Counted from the stretch's first letter, positions 1 through 9,383 are shown. The stretch is DNA of 56,195 nucleotides from Ancalomicrobiaceae bacterium (GCA_031291575.1 JARLIT010000156.1:1-56195), one strand, 5' to 3'. Translations and numbers: made by a program. The notes: generated by a model from the sequence alone, not told the origin.

Positions 1-255
1 GAGAAGAACCAGTGGTTCACCCGCGATCCGCAACCGATGGCGATCGCTTTGGGCGTCAAGCCCGACGACGTGCTGGCATTCTATGTGGACGCGGACAAAT
101 CCATGACACCGCCGTCCGGCTTGCCGCAGGCCGGCGAGACGGTCGTCAATTTCCCGAACGATCACCTGGGTTATGCCATCACCTGGTACGGGCTGGCACT
201 CGCCTGCGCCGGCGTCTATCTGACATTCGTCGTCAGGCGGCGCAGGGTCAATTGA
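1..255 (+). CDS. SURF1 family cytochrome oxidase assembly protein (3' end only)
   Basis: Open from the first base of the window; 84 C-terminal residues are visible and the start lies outside. The tail has the usual SURF1 ending: a conserved segment around NDHLGYAITWYGLA, then one hydrophobic helix (about residues 60-78 of the visible part) and a basic end (VVRRRRVN). SURF1 proteins are inner-membrane factors that help insert haem a into cytochrome c oxidase. In many Alphaproteobacteria SURF1 closes a cox gene cluster and is followed by ispH-thrB-rnhA; here those genes resume about 3.8 kb downstream. The stop overlaps the tail of the convergent prenyl synthase gene by 8 bp. The identification rests on the C-terminus only. 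Confidence 0.8.
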   Translation, partial: EKNQWFTRDPQPMAIALGVKPDDVLAFYVDADKSMTPPSGLPQAGETVVNFPNDHLGYAITWYGLALACAGVYLTFVVRRRRVN

Positions 256-1264
256 CCCGGGCAATGCAGAAATCGACCACTTCGCTGAGCGCCCGCTTGT
301 GCGGCCCGTCCTTGAAGGCGGCAAGCGCGTCCTTGGCCAGCCCGCCGTAGTGGGCGGCCCGCTCGATCGTGTCCTCGATGGCGCGAGCACGGCCGAGCCG
401 CTGAATAGCGGCGCCGAGATCATCAGCGCCGATCTCGCCCTCCTGCAGGCAGCGCCGCCAGAAGACGCGGTCTTCCTCACTGCCGCGACCATAGGCGAGC
501 AGCACGGGCAGCGTGATCTTGCCTTCGCGGAAATCGTCGCCGACGTTCTTGCCCAGCACCGCCGAGGAGCCGCCATAGTCGAGCGCGTCGTCGACGAGTT
601 GGAAGGCGAAGCCGAGATTGATGCCGAACGTCTTCAGCGCCACCTGTTCATCGCGTGGCCGGCCGGCCAACACCGGACCGACTTCGGCGGCAGCGGAAAA
701 CAGCGCCGCGGTCTTGGCCCGGATGACGGCCAGATAGTCGGCCTCCGACGTGTTCATGTTCTTTGCCGCAGCGAGCTGCATCACCTCGCCCTCGGCGATG
801 ACGGCGGCGGCGTCCGACAGGATCGACAGGCATTCCATCACGCCGACGTCGACCATCATGCGGAAGGCTTGGCCGAGGAGGTAGTCGCCGACCAGGACGC
901 TCGCCTGATTGCCCCACAGTTTGCGGGCCGCCAGCTTGCCGCGGCGCATGTCGCTTTCGTCCACTACGTCGTCATGCAGCAGCGTCGCCGTATGCATGAA
1001 TTCGACGGCGGTCGCCAGGACAATGTGGCCGTCGCCGGAATAGCCGCACATCTGCGAGGCCGCGAGCGTCAGCATCGGCCTGAGGCGCTTGCCGCCCGAT
1101 GAAATCAGGTGGTTGGCCACTTCCGGGATCATCGAGACGTCCGATCCCGCCTTCGACAGGATCAGCTGGTTGACCCGCTTCATGTCGGCCTGGACAAGCT
1201 CGACGAGCGGCTCGATCGACGGTTTGCCCGGTAGTCTGTCCTCGATCGGAATGACGACGCCCAC
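248..1264 (-). CDS. ispB: Long-chain polyprenyl (octaprenyl/decaprenyl) diphosphate synthase
   Basis: A 338-residue trans-isoprenyl diphosphate synthase that would make the side chain of ubiquinone from farnesyl diphosphate and IPP. Family motifs are complete: GGKRLRP at residues 57-63, the first aspartate-rich motif DDVVD at 98-102 and the second, DDALD, at 225-229; these bind Mg-diphosphate. Length is normal for the family. The start is a GTG preceded by GGGAG about 10 nt upstream; no nearby in-frame ATG is better placed. It is divergent from the DUF2007 gene and convergent with SURF1. Chain length (C40 or C50) cannot be read with certainty, so ispB is used in the broad sense. Confidence 0.92.
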   Translation of the reverse strand: MGVVIPIEDRLPGKPSIEPLVELVQADMKRVNQLILSKAGSDVSMIPEVANHLISSGGKRLRPMLTLAASQMCGYSGDGHIVLATAVEFMHTATLLHDDVVDESDMRRGKLAARKLWGNQASVLVGDYLLGQAFRMMVDVGVMECLSILSDAAAVIAEGEVMQLAAAKNMNTSEADYLAVIRAKTAALFSAAAEVGPVLAGRPRDEQVALKTFGINLGFAFQLVDDALDYGGSSAVLGKNVGDDFREGKITLPVLLAYGRGSEEDRVFWRRCLQEGEIGADDLGAAIQRLGRARAIEDTIERAAHYGGLAKDALAAFKDGPHKRALSEVVDFCIARVN

Positions 1265-1570
1265 GCCCTAAGCTCCCACTCAGATGAGCGAACCCGAAGA
1301 AGGCCGCTTCGATCGCCCGGATCCTGTCCCATCGACCAGACCAGCCGCCGGAGGCCGGCCGCGAACGGGTTCGAGTAGCACGTTCCGGCGGTGGGCGAAA
1401 TCACCATTTCAGTGGCCGGCGAGGTGCTGCGGGGCGCTCGCACCCCGCCGGGATCTCCCGGCGAAATGTCCCCGATCACGGCTCTTGTGCCCCGTCCGTC
1501 CGCGGGGGATGCTGGCCGAACCGGCGGGCGGTGCTATAAGACAGCAACGCGCCGGCCGGGGCTTCAAGCA
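1265..1570. other. Intergenic region between divergent ispB and DUF2007 genes
   Basis: 306 bp of GC-rich sequence that must hold promoters for both divergent genes. I see no strong palindrome, no recognisable sigma-70 hexamer pair and no coding potential matching a known family; open frames running through it are read-throughs of the flanking genes. Confidence 0.5.
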
Positions 1571-1804
1571 ATGGAAGAACTGATCCGATCGAACGACCTC
1601 GTCCTGATCGCCACAGCCGAGGCGCTGCTCACCGGCGCCGGCATCGGCTATATCGTCCTCGATCAGCATATGGCGACGCTCGAGGGCTCGCTCGGCATGC
1701 TGCCGCGCCGCGTGATGGTGGATAGCGAAGAAGCGACACGGGCGCGCCGATTGATGGTCGATGCGTCGCTCGGCCACGAGCTTCGCCCGGAGCCGCGACG
1801 GTGA
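1571..1804 (+). CDS. DUF2007 domain protein (putative signal-transducing protein)
   Basis: A 77-residue protein beginning MEELIRSND at an ATG. It is a small alpha/beta protein of the DUF2007 family, which resembles the PII-like fold and has no settled function. The motif pattern (an opening LIRSNDLVLI strand, then a helix carrying the EALLTGAGI segment and a VDQH-like turn) is typical. The stop overlaps the GTG start of the next gene (GTGA, 4 bp), so it is almost certainly translationally coupled to the methyltransferase. The DUF2007-methyltransferase pairing opposite a polyprenyl synthase gene is, from memory, common in Rhizobiales. Confidence 0.8.
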   Translation: MEELIRSNDLVLIATAEALLTGAGIGYIVLDQHMATLEGSLGMLPRRVMVDSEEATRARRLMVDASLGHELRPEPRR

Positions 1805-2619
1805 GTCTCGAGACGGCGGCCCGCGACGAGGCCTCGCCCGGCAATGGTCAGGCGCCGGAAACGACCGTCGACCGCCTGCTCGGCGGCAGAATCGAAATCG
1901 AGCAGCCGAAAAAGGGCTGGCATCGCGCCGGACTGGATGCGCTGTTCCTCGCGGCGAACGTGCCCGACCATGCCAGGGGGCTTGTCGTCGATCTCGGCGC
2001 CGGGGTCGGCACCGCCGGGATGGCCGCCGCCGCCCGCGCACCCGGCATCGAGGTGATGCTGGTCGAACGCGATTCCGTCGCCCTCGATCTCGCCCGCGCC
2101 AATCTCGCCCGGCCGGCCAACGCCGCCTTTTCCAGCCGCTGCCGGGTCGTCGCCGCTGACATCAGCCAGCCGATGACGTCGCGGGAGGCGGCGGGGCTCT
2201 CCCGCGAAATCGCCGCGCACGTGCTGATCAATCCGCCGTTCTGGCCGCCGCGTTCCGTACGCCGCTCGCCAGCGGAGACACGCGCCGTCGCGCATGTGCT
2301 GGCGGCCGGCGGGCTGGAAGAATGGGCGCGAGTCGCCGTCTCCCTGCTCGAGCCGCGCGGTCGGCTGACGATCATCTACAAGGGCGACGGTCTCGCCGAG
2401 CTCCTCCCGGTCATGGCTGATCGGGTCGGCGAGATCTCGATCTTTCCCCTGTTTCCGCGTGCCGGCGTCGCGGCGCACCGGTTGATCGTTTCCGGCGTCA
2501 AGGGCAGCCGGGCGGCGCCGCGACTGTTGCCGGGCATGGTCTTACATCCGGGCGGCACCGGCCGTTACCTGCCGGAGGCGGACGCCATTCTGAGGGGCGA
2601 GCGCGGCCTGACGGCGTGA
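1801..2619 (+). CDS. tRNA1(Val) (adenine37-N6)-methyltransferase-like protein
   Basis: A 272-residue Rossmann-fold methyltransferase. The SAM-binding motif I is VVDLGAGVGTAG (about residues 62-73) and the catalytic N6-adenine motif is NPPF at 144-147. The N-terminal block, ending near GWHRAGLDALFLA, matches the TrmN6/YfiC type, which methylates A37 of tRNA1(Val). The substrate is inferred from the family and could be another RNA or protein. The start is a GTG overlapping the DUF2007 stop. Downstream lies a separately started secreted protein. Confidence 0.82.
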   Translation: MSLETAARDEASPGNGQAPETTVDRLLGGRIEIEQPKKGWHRAGLDALFLAANVPDHARGLVVDLGAGVGTAGMAAAARAPGIEVMLVERDSVALDLARANLARPANAAFSSRCRVVAADISQPMTSREAAGLSREIAAHVLINPPFWPPRSVRRSPAETRAVAHVLAAGGLEEWARVAVSLLEPRGRLTIIYKGDGLAELLPVMADRVGEISIFPLFPRAGVAAHRLIVSGVKGSRAAPRLLPGMVLHPGGTGRYLPEADAILRGERGLTA

Positions 2620-2712
2620 TCGCCGTCGCGGACGTCAGCCCATTCCGTGAATTGTCTCCGGAGGTTCCGGCCGCTATGCTGGCATCAACCCGTGCTTCAG
2701 GAGGAGAACCCC

Positions 2713-3081
2713 ATGATCATGTCATTCCGGCCAATCGCGCTCGCAGCAGTCCTGTCGTTGGTTGCAGCCGCCACGGCCGAAGCCGGATCCTTCGACGGAT
2801 CCTTCACCGGCGCCTCCTCAGTCGCTGGCGGCACGGGCCAATGCTGGGGCAATGCGCCGGCCCGCGCCAACGTCTCGGGCGACACCGTGACGATTCGCTA
2901 CGTCACCTACGACGGCACCGATTCGGCCATCGTCGCCACGATGAAGCCGGATGGCTCGTTCACCGCCTCGCAAGCCATCAAGACCGGCACGATCAGCTAT
3001 TCCGGCAAGGTGGCGGGCAAGTTCCTCACCGCCAACTGGAAGGGGCCGGGCTGCTACGGCACCCTCGATCTGTCGCGCTGA
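2713..3081 (+). CDS. Small secreted protein of unknown function
   Basis: A 122-residue protein preceded by a strong ribosome-binding site (GGAGGAG, about 7 nt before the ATG). An in-frame extension to 2647 lacks such a site and would bury the signal peptide. Residues 1-23 form a Sec signal peptide ending near AEA-GSF. The mature part is predicted mostly beta, rich in Gly, Thr and Ser, with two cysteines (in GQCWGN and PGCYGT) that could form a disulfide. I do not recognise the family. It converges on the lipoprotein gene across a GC-rich hairpin. Confidence 0.7.
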   Translation: MIMSFRPIALAAVLSLVAAATAEAGSFDGSFTGASSVAGGTGQCWGNAPARANVSGDTVTIRYVTYDGTDSAIVATMKPDGSFTASQAIKTGTISYSGKVAGKFLTANWKGPGCYGTLDLSR

Positions 3082-3095
3082 TCGCCGCTCGGGCG

Positions 3096-3126
3096 GTCCC
3101 GGCCCGCATGGCAGCGGGGCCGGGAC
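3096..3126. terminator. GC-rich hairpin between convergent genes
   Basis: A perfect 10-bp inverted repeat (GTCCCGGCCC and its complement) around an 11-nt loop, between the ends of two convergent genes. There is no clear T-run on either strand, so intrinsic termination is plausible but weak; it may simply protect 3' ends. Confidence 0.4.
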
Positions 3127-3177
3127 GTGCGAGGTCGAGGCATCCGGCGGCGGGCTATCGCCCGCGCCGATGCGGCC

Positions 3178-3852
3178 TTACTGCTTGGCGGGCGCCGTCG
3201 GCTCGGCAGGCGCGGGCGTCGCCGCGGCGGGCTTGGCCGGCTTCGGCTTTGCCTTCTGCACCGGCTTTGCCGACTTGTCGGGCTTGGACTTGTCGTCGAG
3301 GCCGACGTAGATGATCGTATCGTTGGAGACGGCGGCCGGGATCGTCACCTGCTCGTCGACGAGGCTCCAGTCGGCGCCGAAATCCGGCGGAGCGACTTCG
3401 ACTTCGACCACTTTCAGCGCCGAATAGATCACCTTGTCGCCGTTGACGGCGGCGATGCGGACGGGAACGCTGACCTTGCCGGTCGAGCCCTTCGGTCCGG
3501 CAACGACGCGGCCAGCCGCACCGACGCGGGCGACGATGTTGTCGCCGATCTGATCGCACTCGCGCGCCACCCGCTGGACGCTGATCTGGAAGCGGACGGA
3601 GTTGACGTCGCCCTGCTTGCCGTTCTCGTAAAGCTGGATCGATTCGGTGCCGAAGCGGATCTCGGCGTTCGGGCAGGTGGGCTTCTGCGCAAACTGGGCG
3701 TTGTCGGTGGTCTTCGGCGCCTCCGGCGTCATGTGAAAGAACGACGAGCCGATCGAGGTGTCGCCGCAGCCGGCGAGTGCGCCCACCAGGAGAAACGCCG
3801 CGGCAATGGAAACGCCTTTCACCACGCGCTCGAACGAGACTGAACTGACCAT
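3178..3852 (-). CDS. Putative lipoprotein of unknown function
   Basis: A 224-residue protein from an ATG at 3852; a GTG 12 nt upstream is possible. A lipoprotein signal peptide with lipobox LAGC places the lipidated cysteine at residue 29. The mature part has a predicted beta-rich body with two cysteines (PTCPN and ARECDQ) and ends in a tail dominated by Lys, Pro and Ala (KPKPAKPAAATPAP), which may pass through or contact the cell wall. No domain of known function is recognisable. It is a single gene divergent from ispH. Confidence 0.7.
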   Translation of the reverse strand: MVSSVSFERVVKGVSIAAAFLLVGALAGCGDTSIGSSFFHMTPEAPKTTDNAQFAQKPTCPNAEIRFGTESIQLYENGKQGDVNSVRFQISVQRVARECDQIGDNIVARVGAAGRVVAGPKGSTGKVSVPVRIAAVNGDKVIYSALKVVEVEVAPPDFGADWSLVDEQVTIPAAVSNDTIIYVGLDDKSKPDKSAKPVQKAKPKPAKPAAATPAPAEPTAPAKQ

Positions 3853-4069
3853 GTGACCATCCACTTCAGGGTCTACCGCCGGCCCCCGACGCGGGGTTCC
3901 CCCTCGCGCGCGCCGGCAAAACGTTCTTCTCCCTTCCCTATATCAGGCTCGCGGGCGTCGACAAACCGGGTGAAGGCGCCACCTGACAGTTGACAGAGCG
4001 AACCTCGATCACACTATTCGGCGCGGACAGCCGGACCGACGGCCGGCTGTCAGTGAGGATCCTTTCACG

Positions 4070-5074
4070 ATGACCAAACCAAGCCTCGAAATCCTGCTCG
4101 CCGCACCGCGCGGCTTCTGCGCCGGAGTCGATCGGGCCATCCAGATCGTCGAACTGGCCCTGAGGAAATACGGGGCCCCCGTCTACGTCCGCCACGAAAT
4201 CGTGCACAACCGCTATGTCGTCGAAAGCCTGAAACGCCAGGGGGCCATCTTCGTCGAAGACCTCGACGAAGTGCCGGACGGCGACCGGCCGGTGATCTTC
4301 TCCGCCCACGGCGTGCCGAAATCGGTGCCGAACGAGGCGACGCGGCGCGGCCTGTTCCAGCTCGACGCCACCTGTCCGCTGGTCACCAAGGTGCACCGTG
4401 AGGCCGAAATCCACTTGAAGCACGGCCGCCATGTGATCCTGATCGGCCATGCCGGACATCCCGAAGTGATCGGCACCATGGGCCAACTGCCCGAGGGCAC
4501 GGTGACGCTGATCGAGACCGCTGCCGACGTGGCGGGCCTGAGCTTCCCGCCGGGAACGCTTCTCTCCTATACGACGCAAACGACGCTGTCGCTCGACGAC
4601 ACCGCAGCGACTGTCGCCGCGCTCGAAGCACGCTTTCCGGACATCGCCGCTCCCCACCGCCAGGACATCTGCTATGCGACCACGAACCGTCAACTGGCGG
4701 TAAAAGCGGTCGCGGGAAGCGTCGACGCGGTGATCGTGGTCGGCGCGCCGAATTCGTCGAATTCGCAACGCTTGCGCGAAGTGGCCGAGCGCCAGGGATG
4801 TCGTCAGGCGATCCTGATCCAGCGCGCCGTCGACATCGACTGGGGCGCGCTCGGGCCGATTGCCAAGCTTGCGATTACCGCCGGCGCCTCGGCCCCGGAC
4901 GTGCTGGTGGATGAAGTGATCGCGGCGGCAGCCGAGCGTTTCGACGTCTCCATCACCCATGTCAGGAGCGCAGACGAATCGGTCGTGTTCAACCTGCCGC
5001 GCGAATTGCGCGACATGGTTCCTGACGATTCTGCGGATGAGGGCGGCGCCGCCCCGGCATCGGCGGCGGAGTAA
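4070..5074 (+). CDS. ispH: 4-hydroxy-3-methylbut-2-enyl diphosphate reductase
   Basis: A 334-residue IspH/LytB, the last enzyme of the MEP pathway, reducing HMBPP to IPP and DMAPP. The three cysteines that hold the Fe-S cluster are at residues 17 (GFCAGV), 102 (ATCPLV) and 201 ([10 protein letters not shown]). The conserved HEIVHN and FSAHGVP blocks are present. Length is normal, with an acidic Ala/Asp-rich C-terminal extension of about 20 residues. The stop is 3 nt from the thrB start, so ispH-thrB-rnhA is an operon, an arrangement widespread in Alphaproteobacteria. Confidence 0.97.
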   Translation: MTKPSLEILLAAPRGFCAGVDRAIQIVELALRKYGAPVYVRHEIVHNRYVVESLKRQGAIFVEDLDEVPDGDRPVIFSAHGVPKSVPNEATRRGLFQLDATCPLVTKVHREAEIHLKHGRHVILIGHAGHPEVIGTMGQLPEGTVTLIETAADVAGLSFPPGTLLSYTTQTTLSLDDTAATVAALEARFPDIAAPHRQDICYATTNRQLAVKAVAGSVDAVIVVGAPNSSNSQRLREVAERQGCRQAILIQRAVDIDWGALGPIAKLAITAGASAPDVLVDEVIAAAAERFDVSITHVRSADESVVFNLPRELRDMVPDDSADEGGAAPASAAE

Positions 5075-5077
5075 ATC

Positions 5078-6058
5078 ATGGCGGTCTATACCGACGTCGG
5101 CGACGACGAACTCGCCCAATTCATCGATACCTACGGCATCGGCCCGGTCGTCTCCTTCAAGGGCATCGCCGAAGGGGTCGAGAACTCCAACTACCTGTTG
5201 AAGACCGCCACAGGCACCTACATTCTGACGCTCTATGAAAAGCGGGTCGATGCGGCCGATCTGCCGTTCTTTCTGGGACTGATGGAGCATCTGGCCGAGC
5301 GTGGCATCTCCTGCCCGCTGCCGTTGAAATCGACGTCGGGCCAGGCGATCGGACAGCTCGCAGGCCGGCCCGCGGCGATCGTCACCTTCCTGGAGGGCAT
5401 CTGGCACCGTCACCCGACGGCCGTACACACCAAGGCCCTCGGCGCGGCGCTGGCACGCTTCCATCTGGCCGGCGCCGATTTTGCCATTCCCCGTGCCAAC
5501 GCGCTCGGTCCAGCTGGCTGGCGGCCGTTGTTCGAGCGATGCGCGATGCGCGCCAACGAGGTGGCCCCGCGGCTGGCCGAGGAGATCGCCGGCGAACTCG
5601 ACTTCTTCGACAGGACCTGGCCCGTCGGCCTGCCGGCCGGCGTCATCCACGCCGACCTGTTCCCCGACAATGTGTTCTTCCTCGGCGACCAGCTCTCCGG
5701 CCTCATCGACTTCTATTTCGCCTGCAACGACATGCTTGTCTACGACCTCGGCATCTGTCTGAATTCCTGGTGTTTCGAGCCGGATGGCTCGTACAACTAT
5801 ACCAAGGGTCGGGCGATGCTGGCGGCCTATGACGCCGTCCGCCCGCTGAGTGCCGAAGAGTGGCAGGCGCTGCCCCTGCTCTGTCGCGGCTCGGCGCTGC
5901 GCTTTCTCCTCACTCGCCTCTACGACTGGCTGAACGTGCCGCCGGGGGCGCTGGTCCGCCCCAAGGATCCGCTCGAATACCGGGTGAAGCTCGCCTTCCA
6001 TCGCACCATCCGCTCGGCGCGGGACTACGGCGTCGACTTCGGAGCGGGTCGCGAATGA
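5078..6058 (+). CDS. thrB: Homoserine kinase, aminoglycoside-phosphotransferase-fold type
   Basis: A 326-residue homoserine kinase of the APH/choline-kinase fold (the alphaproteobacterial type, not the GHMP type). It phosphorylates homoserine for threonine synthesis; thrC, the next step, lies 21 kb away. The catalytic loop is HADLFPDN at residues 191-198 and the metal-binding DF at 211-212. The N-terminal nucleotide-binding lobe contains the ENSNYLL block near residue 35. The stop overlaps the rnhA start as ATGA. Confidence 0.95.
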   Translation: MAVYTDVGDDELAQFIDTYGIGPVVSFKGIAEGVENSNYLLKTATGTYILTLYEKRVDAADLPFFLGLMEHLAERGISCPLPLKSTSGQAIGQLAGRPAAIVTFLEGIWHRHPTAVHTKALGAALARFHLAGADFAIPRANALGPAGWRPLFERCAMRANEVAPRLAEEIAGELDFFDRTWPVGLPAGVIHADLFPDNVFFLGDQLSGLIDFYFACNDMLVYDLGICLNSWCFEPDGSYNYTKGRAMLAAYDAVRPLSAEEWQALPLLCRGSALRFLLTRLYDWLNVPPGALVRPKDPLEYRVKLAFHRTIRSARDYGVDFGAGRE

Positions 6059-6540
6059 GCGAGGACGTGCCGGCGGAAAGCACCAACCGCGTCGAGATCT
6101 TCACCGACGGTGCCTGCTCGGGCAATCCGGGACCGGGCGGCTGGGGCGCGATCCTCAGGTTTCGCGGGCGGACCCGCGAACTCAACGGCGGCGAAGCCGA
6201 GACCACCAACAATCGCATGGAGATGCTGGCGGCGATCTCGGCCCTGGAAGCGCTCACCCGCCCCTGCGCCGTCGATCTCTTCACCGATTCGTCCTACCTC
6301 AAAGGCGGCATCACGCAGTGGGTGCACGGCTGGATCCGCAACGGCTGGAAGACCGCCGACAAGAAGCCGGTGAAGAACGTCGACCTTTGGCAGCGGCTGA
6401 TGGCGGCGCGCGACCGGCATGACGTCACCTGGCATTGGGTCAAGGGCCACGCCGGACATGACGAGAACGAGCGGGCCGACGAACTGGCTCGCAACGGAAT
6501 GGCGCCGTTCAAGCCGGCGAAGGTCAAACGCCAGGAATGA
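6055..6540 (+). CDS. rnhA: Ribonuclease HI
   Basis: A 161-residue RNase HI that cleaves the RNA strand of RNA-DNA hybrids. The four catalytic acidic residues are visible: D18 ([15 protein letters not shown]), E56 (NNRMEML), D78 (LFTDSSYL) and D142 (NERADELA). The basic protrusion [17 protein letters not shown] is present. The chosen ATG overlaps the thrB stop (ATGA), implying translational coupling; an in-frame extension to 5860 lies within thrB and is not used. Confidence 0.96.
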   Translation: MSEDVPAESTNRVEIFTDGACSGNPGPGGWGAILRFRGRTRELNGGEAETTNNRMEMLAAISALEALTRPCAVDLFTDSSYLKGGITQWVHGWIRNGWKTADKKPVKNVDLWQRLMAARDRHDVTWHWVKGHAGHDENERADELARNGMAPFKPAKVKRQE

Positions 6541-6658
6541 CAGGCTTGAACCCTGGCGGGAAGGCATTTTTTGCCCCCGGCGTCGGCAAGGCCTCGCCTG
6601 TTATCCCTGATCGTATTTTTACGTAGTTCTGATTTCATTATAGAAATTGCGGGATCGC

Positions 6659-6674
6659 TACGGGTTCTCCCGTA
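6659..6674. promoter_or_regulatory. Short hairpin upstream of the DUF2189 gene
   Basis: Perfect 6-bp inverted repeat TACGGG-TTCT-CCCGTA in an AT-richer stretch (about 6605-6700), 86 bp before the DUF2189 start. Could be an operator or a leader hairpin; I cannot assign a regulator. Confidence 0.3.
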
Positions 6675-6759
6675 TGTGCGTTGATTTCGGTTCCTCATGT
6701 GTCACTCTCGTTTTCCAACGCAAGGTGGCGATCAAGCTGCCAGACAAGGGGAAACGCCG

Positions 6760-7581
6760 ATGTCAGACGTGCAGGTTTCATCGCCACCTGCTGAGGCGAC
6801 CGGGCGGAAGACGGAATTCGCCGTCCGCGCGATCACCGTCGACGATATTTCCGAGGCCCTCACGGCAGGCATGCGCGACTTCCGCGCCGCCCCCGGCTAC
6901 GGCCTGGTATTCGGCATTGCCTGTACCCTGTTCGGCATTGTCTTCGTCGAAACGGTCATGCGGAGCGGCTACGACTACGTCGTCTATCCGGCGATCGCCG
7001 GCTTCACCTTCGTCGCCCCCCTCGCGGCGATCGGGCTCTACGAGACCAGCCGACGGCTCGAACGCGGCGAGACGGTCTCCTGGCGCGCCGTCCTGTCCGA
7101 GATCGTCAGCCACGGCGGTCGCGAGCTCGGCTTCATGTCGCTCGTCACCATGTTCGGACTGTTGGCCTGGGTCTACAGCGCGGCGATTCTCTATGCGCTG
7201 TTCTTCGGCCTGCAGCCGGCCGATCCGGGAGACATCATCGCCAGCGCGGTCGCCACCCCGCGCGGCTTGGTGTTCCTCCTCGTCGGCAATGTCGTCGGCG
7301 CGGCGATGGCGCTGGTCCTATTTTCCGTTTCGGTCGTCTCCTATCCGATGCTGATCGACCGCGACGTCGACTTCGTCACCGCCATGACAACGTCGATCCG
7401 AGTGGTGTCGAAGAGCCCCGCGCCGTTGATCGGCTGGGGAATCTTCGTCGCAACGATGACCGGCATCGCAATCCTGCCGATGTTCCTCGGGCTCATTGTC
7501 GTGCTACCGCTGTTGGGGCATGCAAGCTGGCATCTCTATCGGCGCGCCATCGCGGTCGAGGGGAGCGCAAGATTCGACTGA
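6760..7581 (+). CDS. DUF2189 integral membrane protein
   Basis: A 273-residue multi-pass membrane protein of the DUF2189 family. A hydrophilic N-terminus of about 50 residues is followed by roughly six hydrophobic segments; the first (YGLVFGIACTLFGIVF) and the EIVSHGGRELG loop are family-like. The ATG at 6760 is chosen over an in-frame upstream ATG at 6697 because conservation in such proteins begins near the ITVDDISEAL segment. Function unknown; homologues often sit near respiratory or nitrogen genes, which is not the case here. Confidence 0.8.
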   Translation: MSDVQVSSPPAEATGRKTEFAVRAITVDDISEALTAGMRDFRAAPGYGLVFGIACTLFGIVFVETVMRSGYDYVVYPAIAGFTFVAPLAAIGLYETSRRLERGETVSWRAVLSEIVSHGGRELGFMSLVTMFGLLAWVYSAAILYALFFGLQPADPGDIIASAVATPRGLVFLLVGNVVGAAMALVLFSVSVVSYPMLIDRDVDFVTAMTTSIRVVSKSPAPLIGWGIFVATMTGIAILPMFLGLIVVLPLLGHASWHLYRRAIAVEGSARFD

Positions 7582-7649
7582 AGATCACCTTCGGCCGGTC
7601 CGGCCGCTCGGCTTGCCTATGACCAGGCAGATACGGGCGGAGGGTCGAA

Positions 7650-8246
7650 TTGCCGCAAGACGTTTTCGTGAGAGAGCCGGACCGGAGCGCCGCCCGGCCG
7701 GCGGAGGATGTGCTCATCCGCCCGTGTTCTCCGGATGATATCCCGGCCATCCAGGCGATCTACGCCGAGGCCGTCCTCACCGGCACCGCCTCGTTCGAAC
7801 TGGCTGCGCCGACACTCGAGGAGATGCGTCTCAGGCGGGAGAAGCTCCTCGCTGCCGGTTTTCCCTATATCGTGGCGGTCGAGCCCGGCGCAGCGGCGGA
7901 CAGCAGCGGGGCACTGCTCGGCTATGCCTATGCCGGCCCCTACCGACCGCGACCGGCCTATCGCTTCACGGTGGAGAACTCGATCTATGTCGCTCCGGGC
8001 GCCCAGGGGCGCGGCGTCGGCTCCCGTCTGATGGCGGAATTGATCGCGATCTGTGCGGAAATGGGGGCGCGGCAGATGATCGCCGTCATCGGCGATTCCG
8101 GCAACGAGGCTTCGATCCGCCTGCACAGCCGCTGCGGCTTTGAGCCGGCCGGGGTGTTGAAGTCGGTCGGCTACAAGCACGGGCGCTGGCTCGACAGCGT
8201 CCTCATGCAACGCCCGCTCGGGGTGGGCGACGCGGCGGAACCATGA
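7650..8246 (+). CDS. GNAT N-acetyltransferase, phosphinothricin/L-amino acid type
   Basis: A 198-residue GNAT acetyltransferase resembling the Pat/MnaT group that acetylates the amino group of small amino acids such as methionine derivatives or phosphinothricin. The acetyl-CoA loop is visible as APGAQGRGVGSRL, followed by GDSGNEASIRLH and the CGFEPAG segment typical of this subgroup. The start is a TTG preceded by GGAGGG; a GTG six codons later is the alternative. It converges closely (21 bp) with the L,D-transpeptidase gene. Confidence 0.85.
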   Translation: MPQDVFVREPDRSAARPAEDVLIRPCSPDDIPAIQAIYAEAVLTGTASFELAAPTLEEMRLRREKLLAAGFPYIVAVEPGAAADSSGALLGYAYAGPYRPRPAYRFTVENSIYVAPGAQGRGVGSRLMAELIAICAEMGARQMIAVIGDSGNEASIRLHSRCGFEPAGVLKSVGYKHGRWLDSVLMQRPLGVGDAAEP

Positions 8247-8267
8247 CGGCCGCCGCGCCGGTGTCGA

Positions 8268-9023
8268 TCACATCACGACGACCTTGGTGCCGACGCGCAC
8301 CCGACCGTAGAGGTCGGTGACGTCCTCGTTGCGCATGCGAATGCAGCCAGACGATACGGCATGGCCGATGGTCCAGGGCTCGTTGGAACCGTGGATGCGG
8401 TATTCGGTCGAGCCGAGATAGAGCGCGCGGGCGCCGAGCGGATTGTCCGGGCCGCCGTCCATATGGTGCGGCAGATTGGGCGCGCGCTTCAGCATTTCCG
8501 GCGGGGGCGTCCAGTCCGGCCACTCCGCCTTGCGGGTGATCGAGTGCTCGCCGGCCCACTGGAAGCCGGGCCGGCCGACGCCGACGCCGTAGCGCCGCGC
8601 CATACCGTTGCCTTCCACTAGGTAGAGGAAGCGCTCGTTGGTGTCGATGATCACCGTCCCAGCTTTGTGGACGCCCTGATAGGGCACTTCCGTCGGCAGG
8701 AACTCCGGGGCGATCTGATGCTCGTTCGGTTGGGCGTAGGCGACGCGGGTCGGCGCCGGAGCAGGCGCCGCCTGGAGAGTGACCGGTTGGCCGCGCCACA
8801 GTCCGATTGGTGGAGCATCGCGCCGAGCGACGATGACAGGGCTCGCCATCACCTCACGGTAGGCTGGCGGCCGTAACTGCATGATCCAGGGCTCGCTGAG
8901 GTCGGGCGAGAGCACCACCGGCGGCGTCGGGGCGTAGCGCGGGTCGATCGCCGCCGCCGGGCTGGCGACGGCAAGGCTCAGTAGGCTGACGGCAAGGCAA
9001 GAAGCAAGGATACGCATCGTCAT
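8268..9023 (-). CDS. L,D-transpeptidase (YkuD domain), secreted
   Basis: A 251-residue periplasmic L,D-transpeptidase. Residues 1-26 form a Sec signal peptide (MTMRILASCL to SPAAA). The YkuD catalytic motif HAVSSGCIRMRN lies near the C-terminus, with H221 and nucleophile C227. Such enzymes form 3-3 peptidoglycan cross-links or attach proteins to peptidoglycan; the activity here is not determinable. The ATG at 9023 gives a proper signal peptide, whereas an extension to 9287 does not. A second ATG lies two codons later. Confidence 0.92.
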   Translation of the reverse strand: MTMRILASCLAVSLLSLAVASPAAAIDPRYAPTPPVVLSPDLSEPWIMQLRPPAYREVMASPVIVARRDAPPIGLWRGQPVTLQAAPAPAPTRVAYAQPNEHQIAPEFLPTEVPYQGVHKAGTVIIDTNERFLYLVEGNGMARRYGVGVGRPGFQWAGEHSITRKAEWPDWTPPPEMLKRAPNLPHHMDGGPDNPLGARALYLGSTEYRIHGSNEPWTIGHAVSSGCIRMRNEDVTDLYGRVRVGTKVVVM

Positions 9024-9383
9024 ACTCGATACTCGGACAGTGACGAAGGATGACCCGGCCTCGGGCGGGCGCCCGCAAGTCGGTCCGCAGATAGGTTCGA
9101 TGGACGCTGCGACGGCCCCAGGCGGATCGCGATGCGATGGCGCCACCAGCGACAGCCCGCTCTCGCGGGCGCCCGTCGGCAGGATCGGGCTACTTGACCC
9201 GATCGGACCATCGTCTCGCCGCGCATCGGGACCTCCGGCGCACAGGTTCGGCGACCATCGACCACGCCGACCTCCTGTCGAGCGCAACGTCGGCGGAGCC
9301 GAGGCGAAGTCGATTACGGCTCGAACGTCGTCCCCGGATGGGAAACAAACTGTAAATATTGATGGTAATCGGCTTCAGATGTC

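Noticed and set aside
3938..6001. A 687-codon open frame on the minus strand opposite ispH-thrB
   Set aside because: It is antisense to two certain genes, has no recognisable domain, and is Arg/Asp/Gly-rich as expected for a GC-rich shadow frame.
6541..6759. tRNA or small RNA gene in the AT-richer gap before the DUF2189 gene
   Set aside because: No cloverleaf, T-loop GGTTCRA or terminator pattern found.
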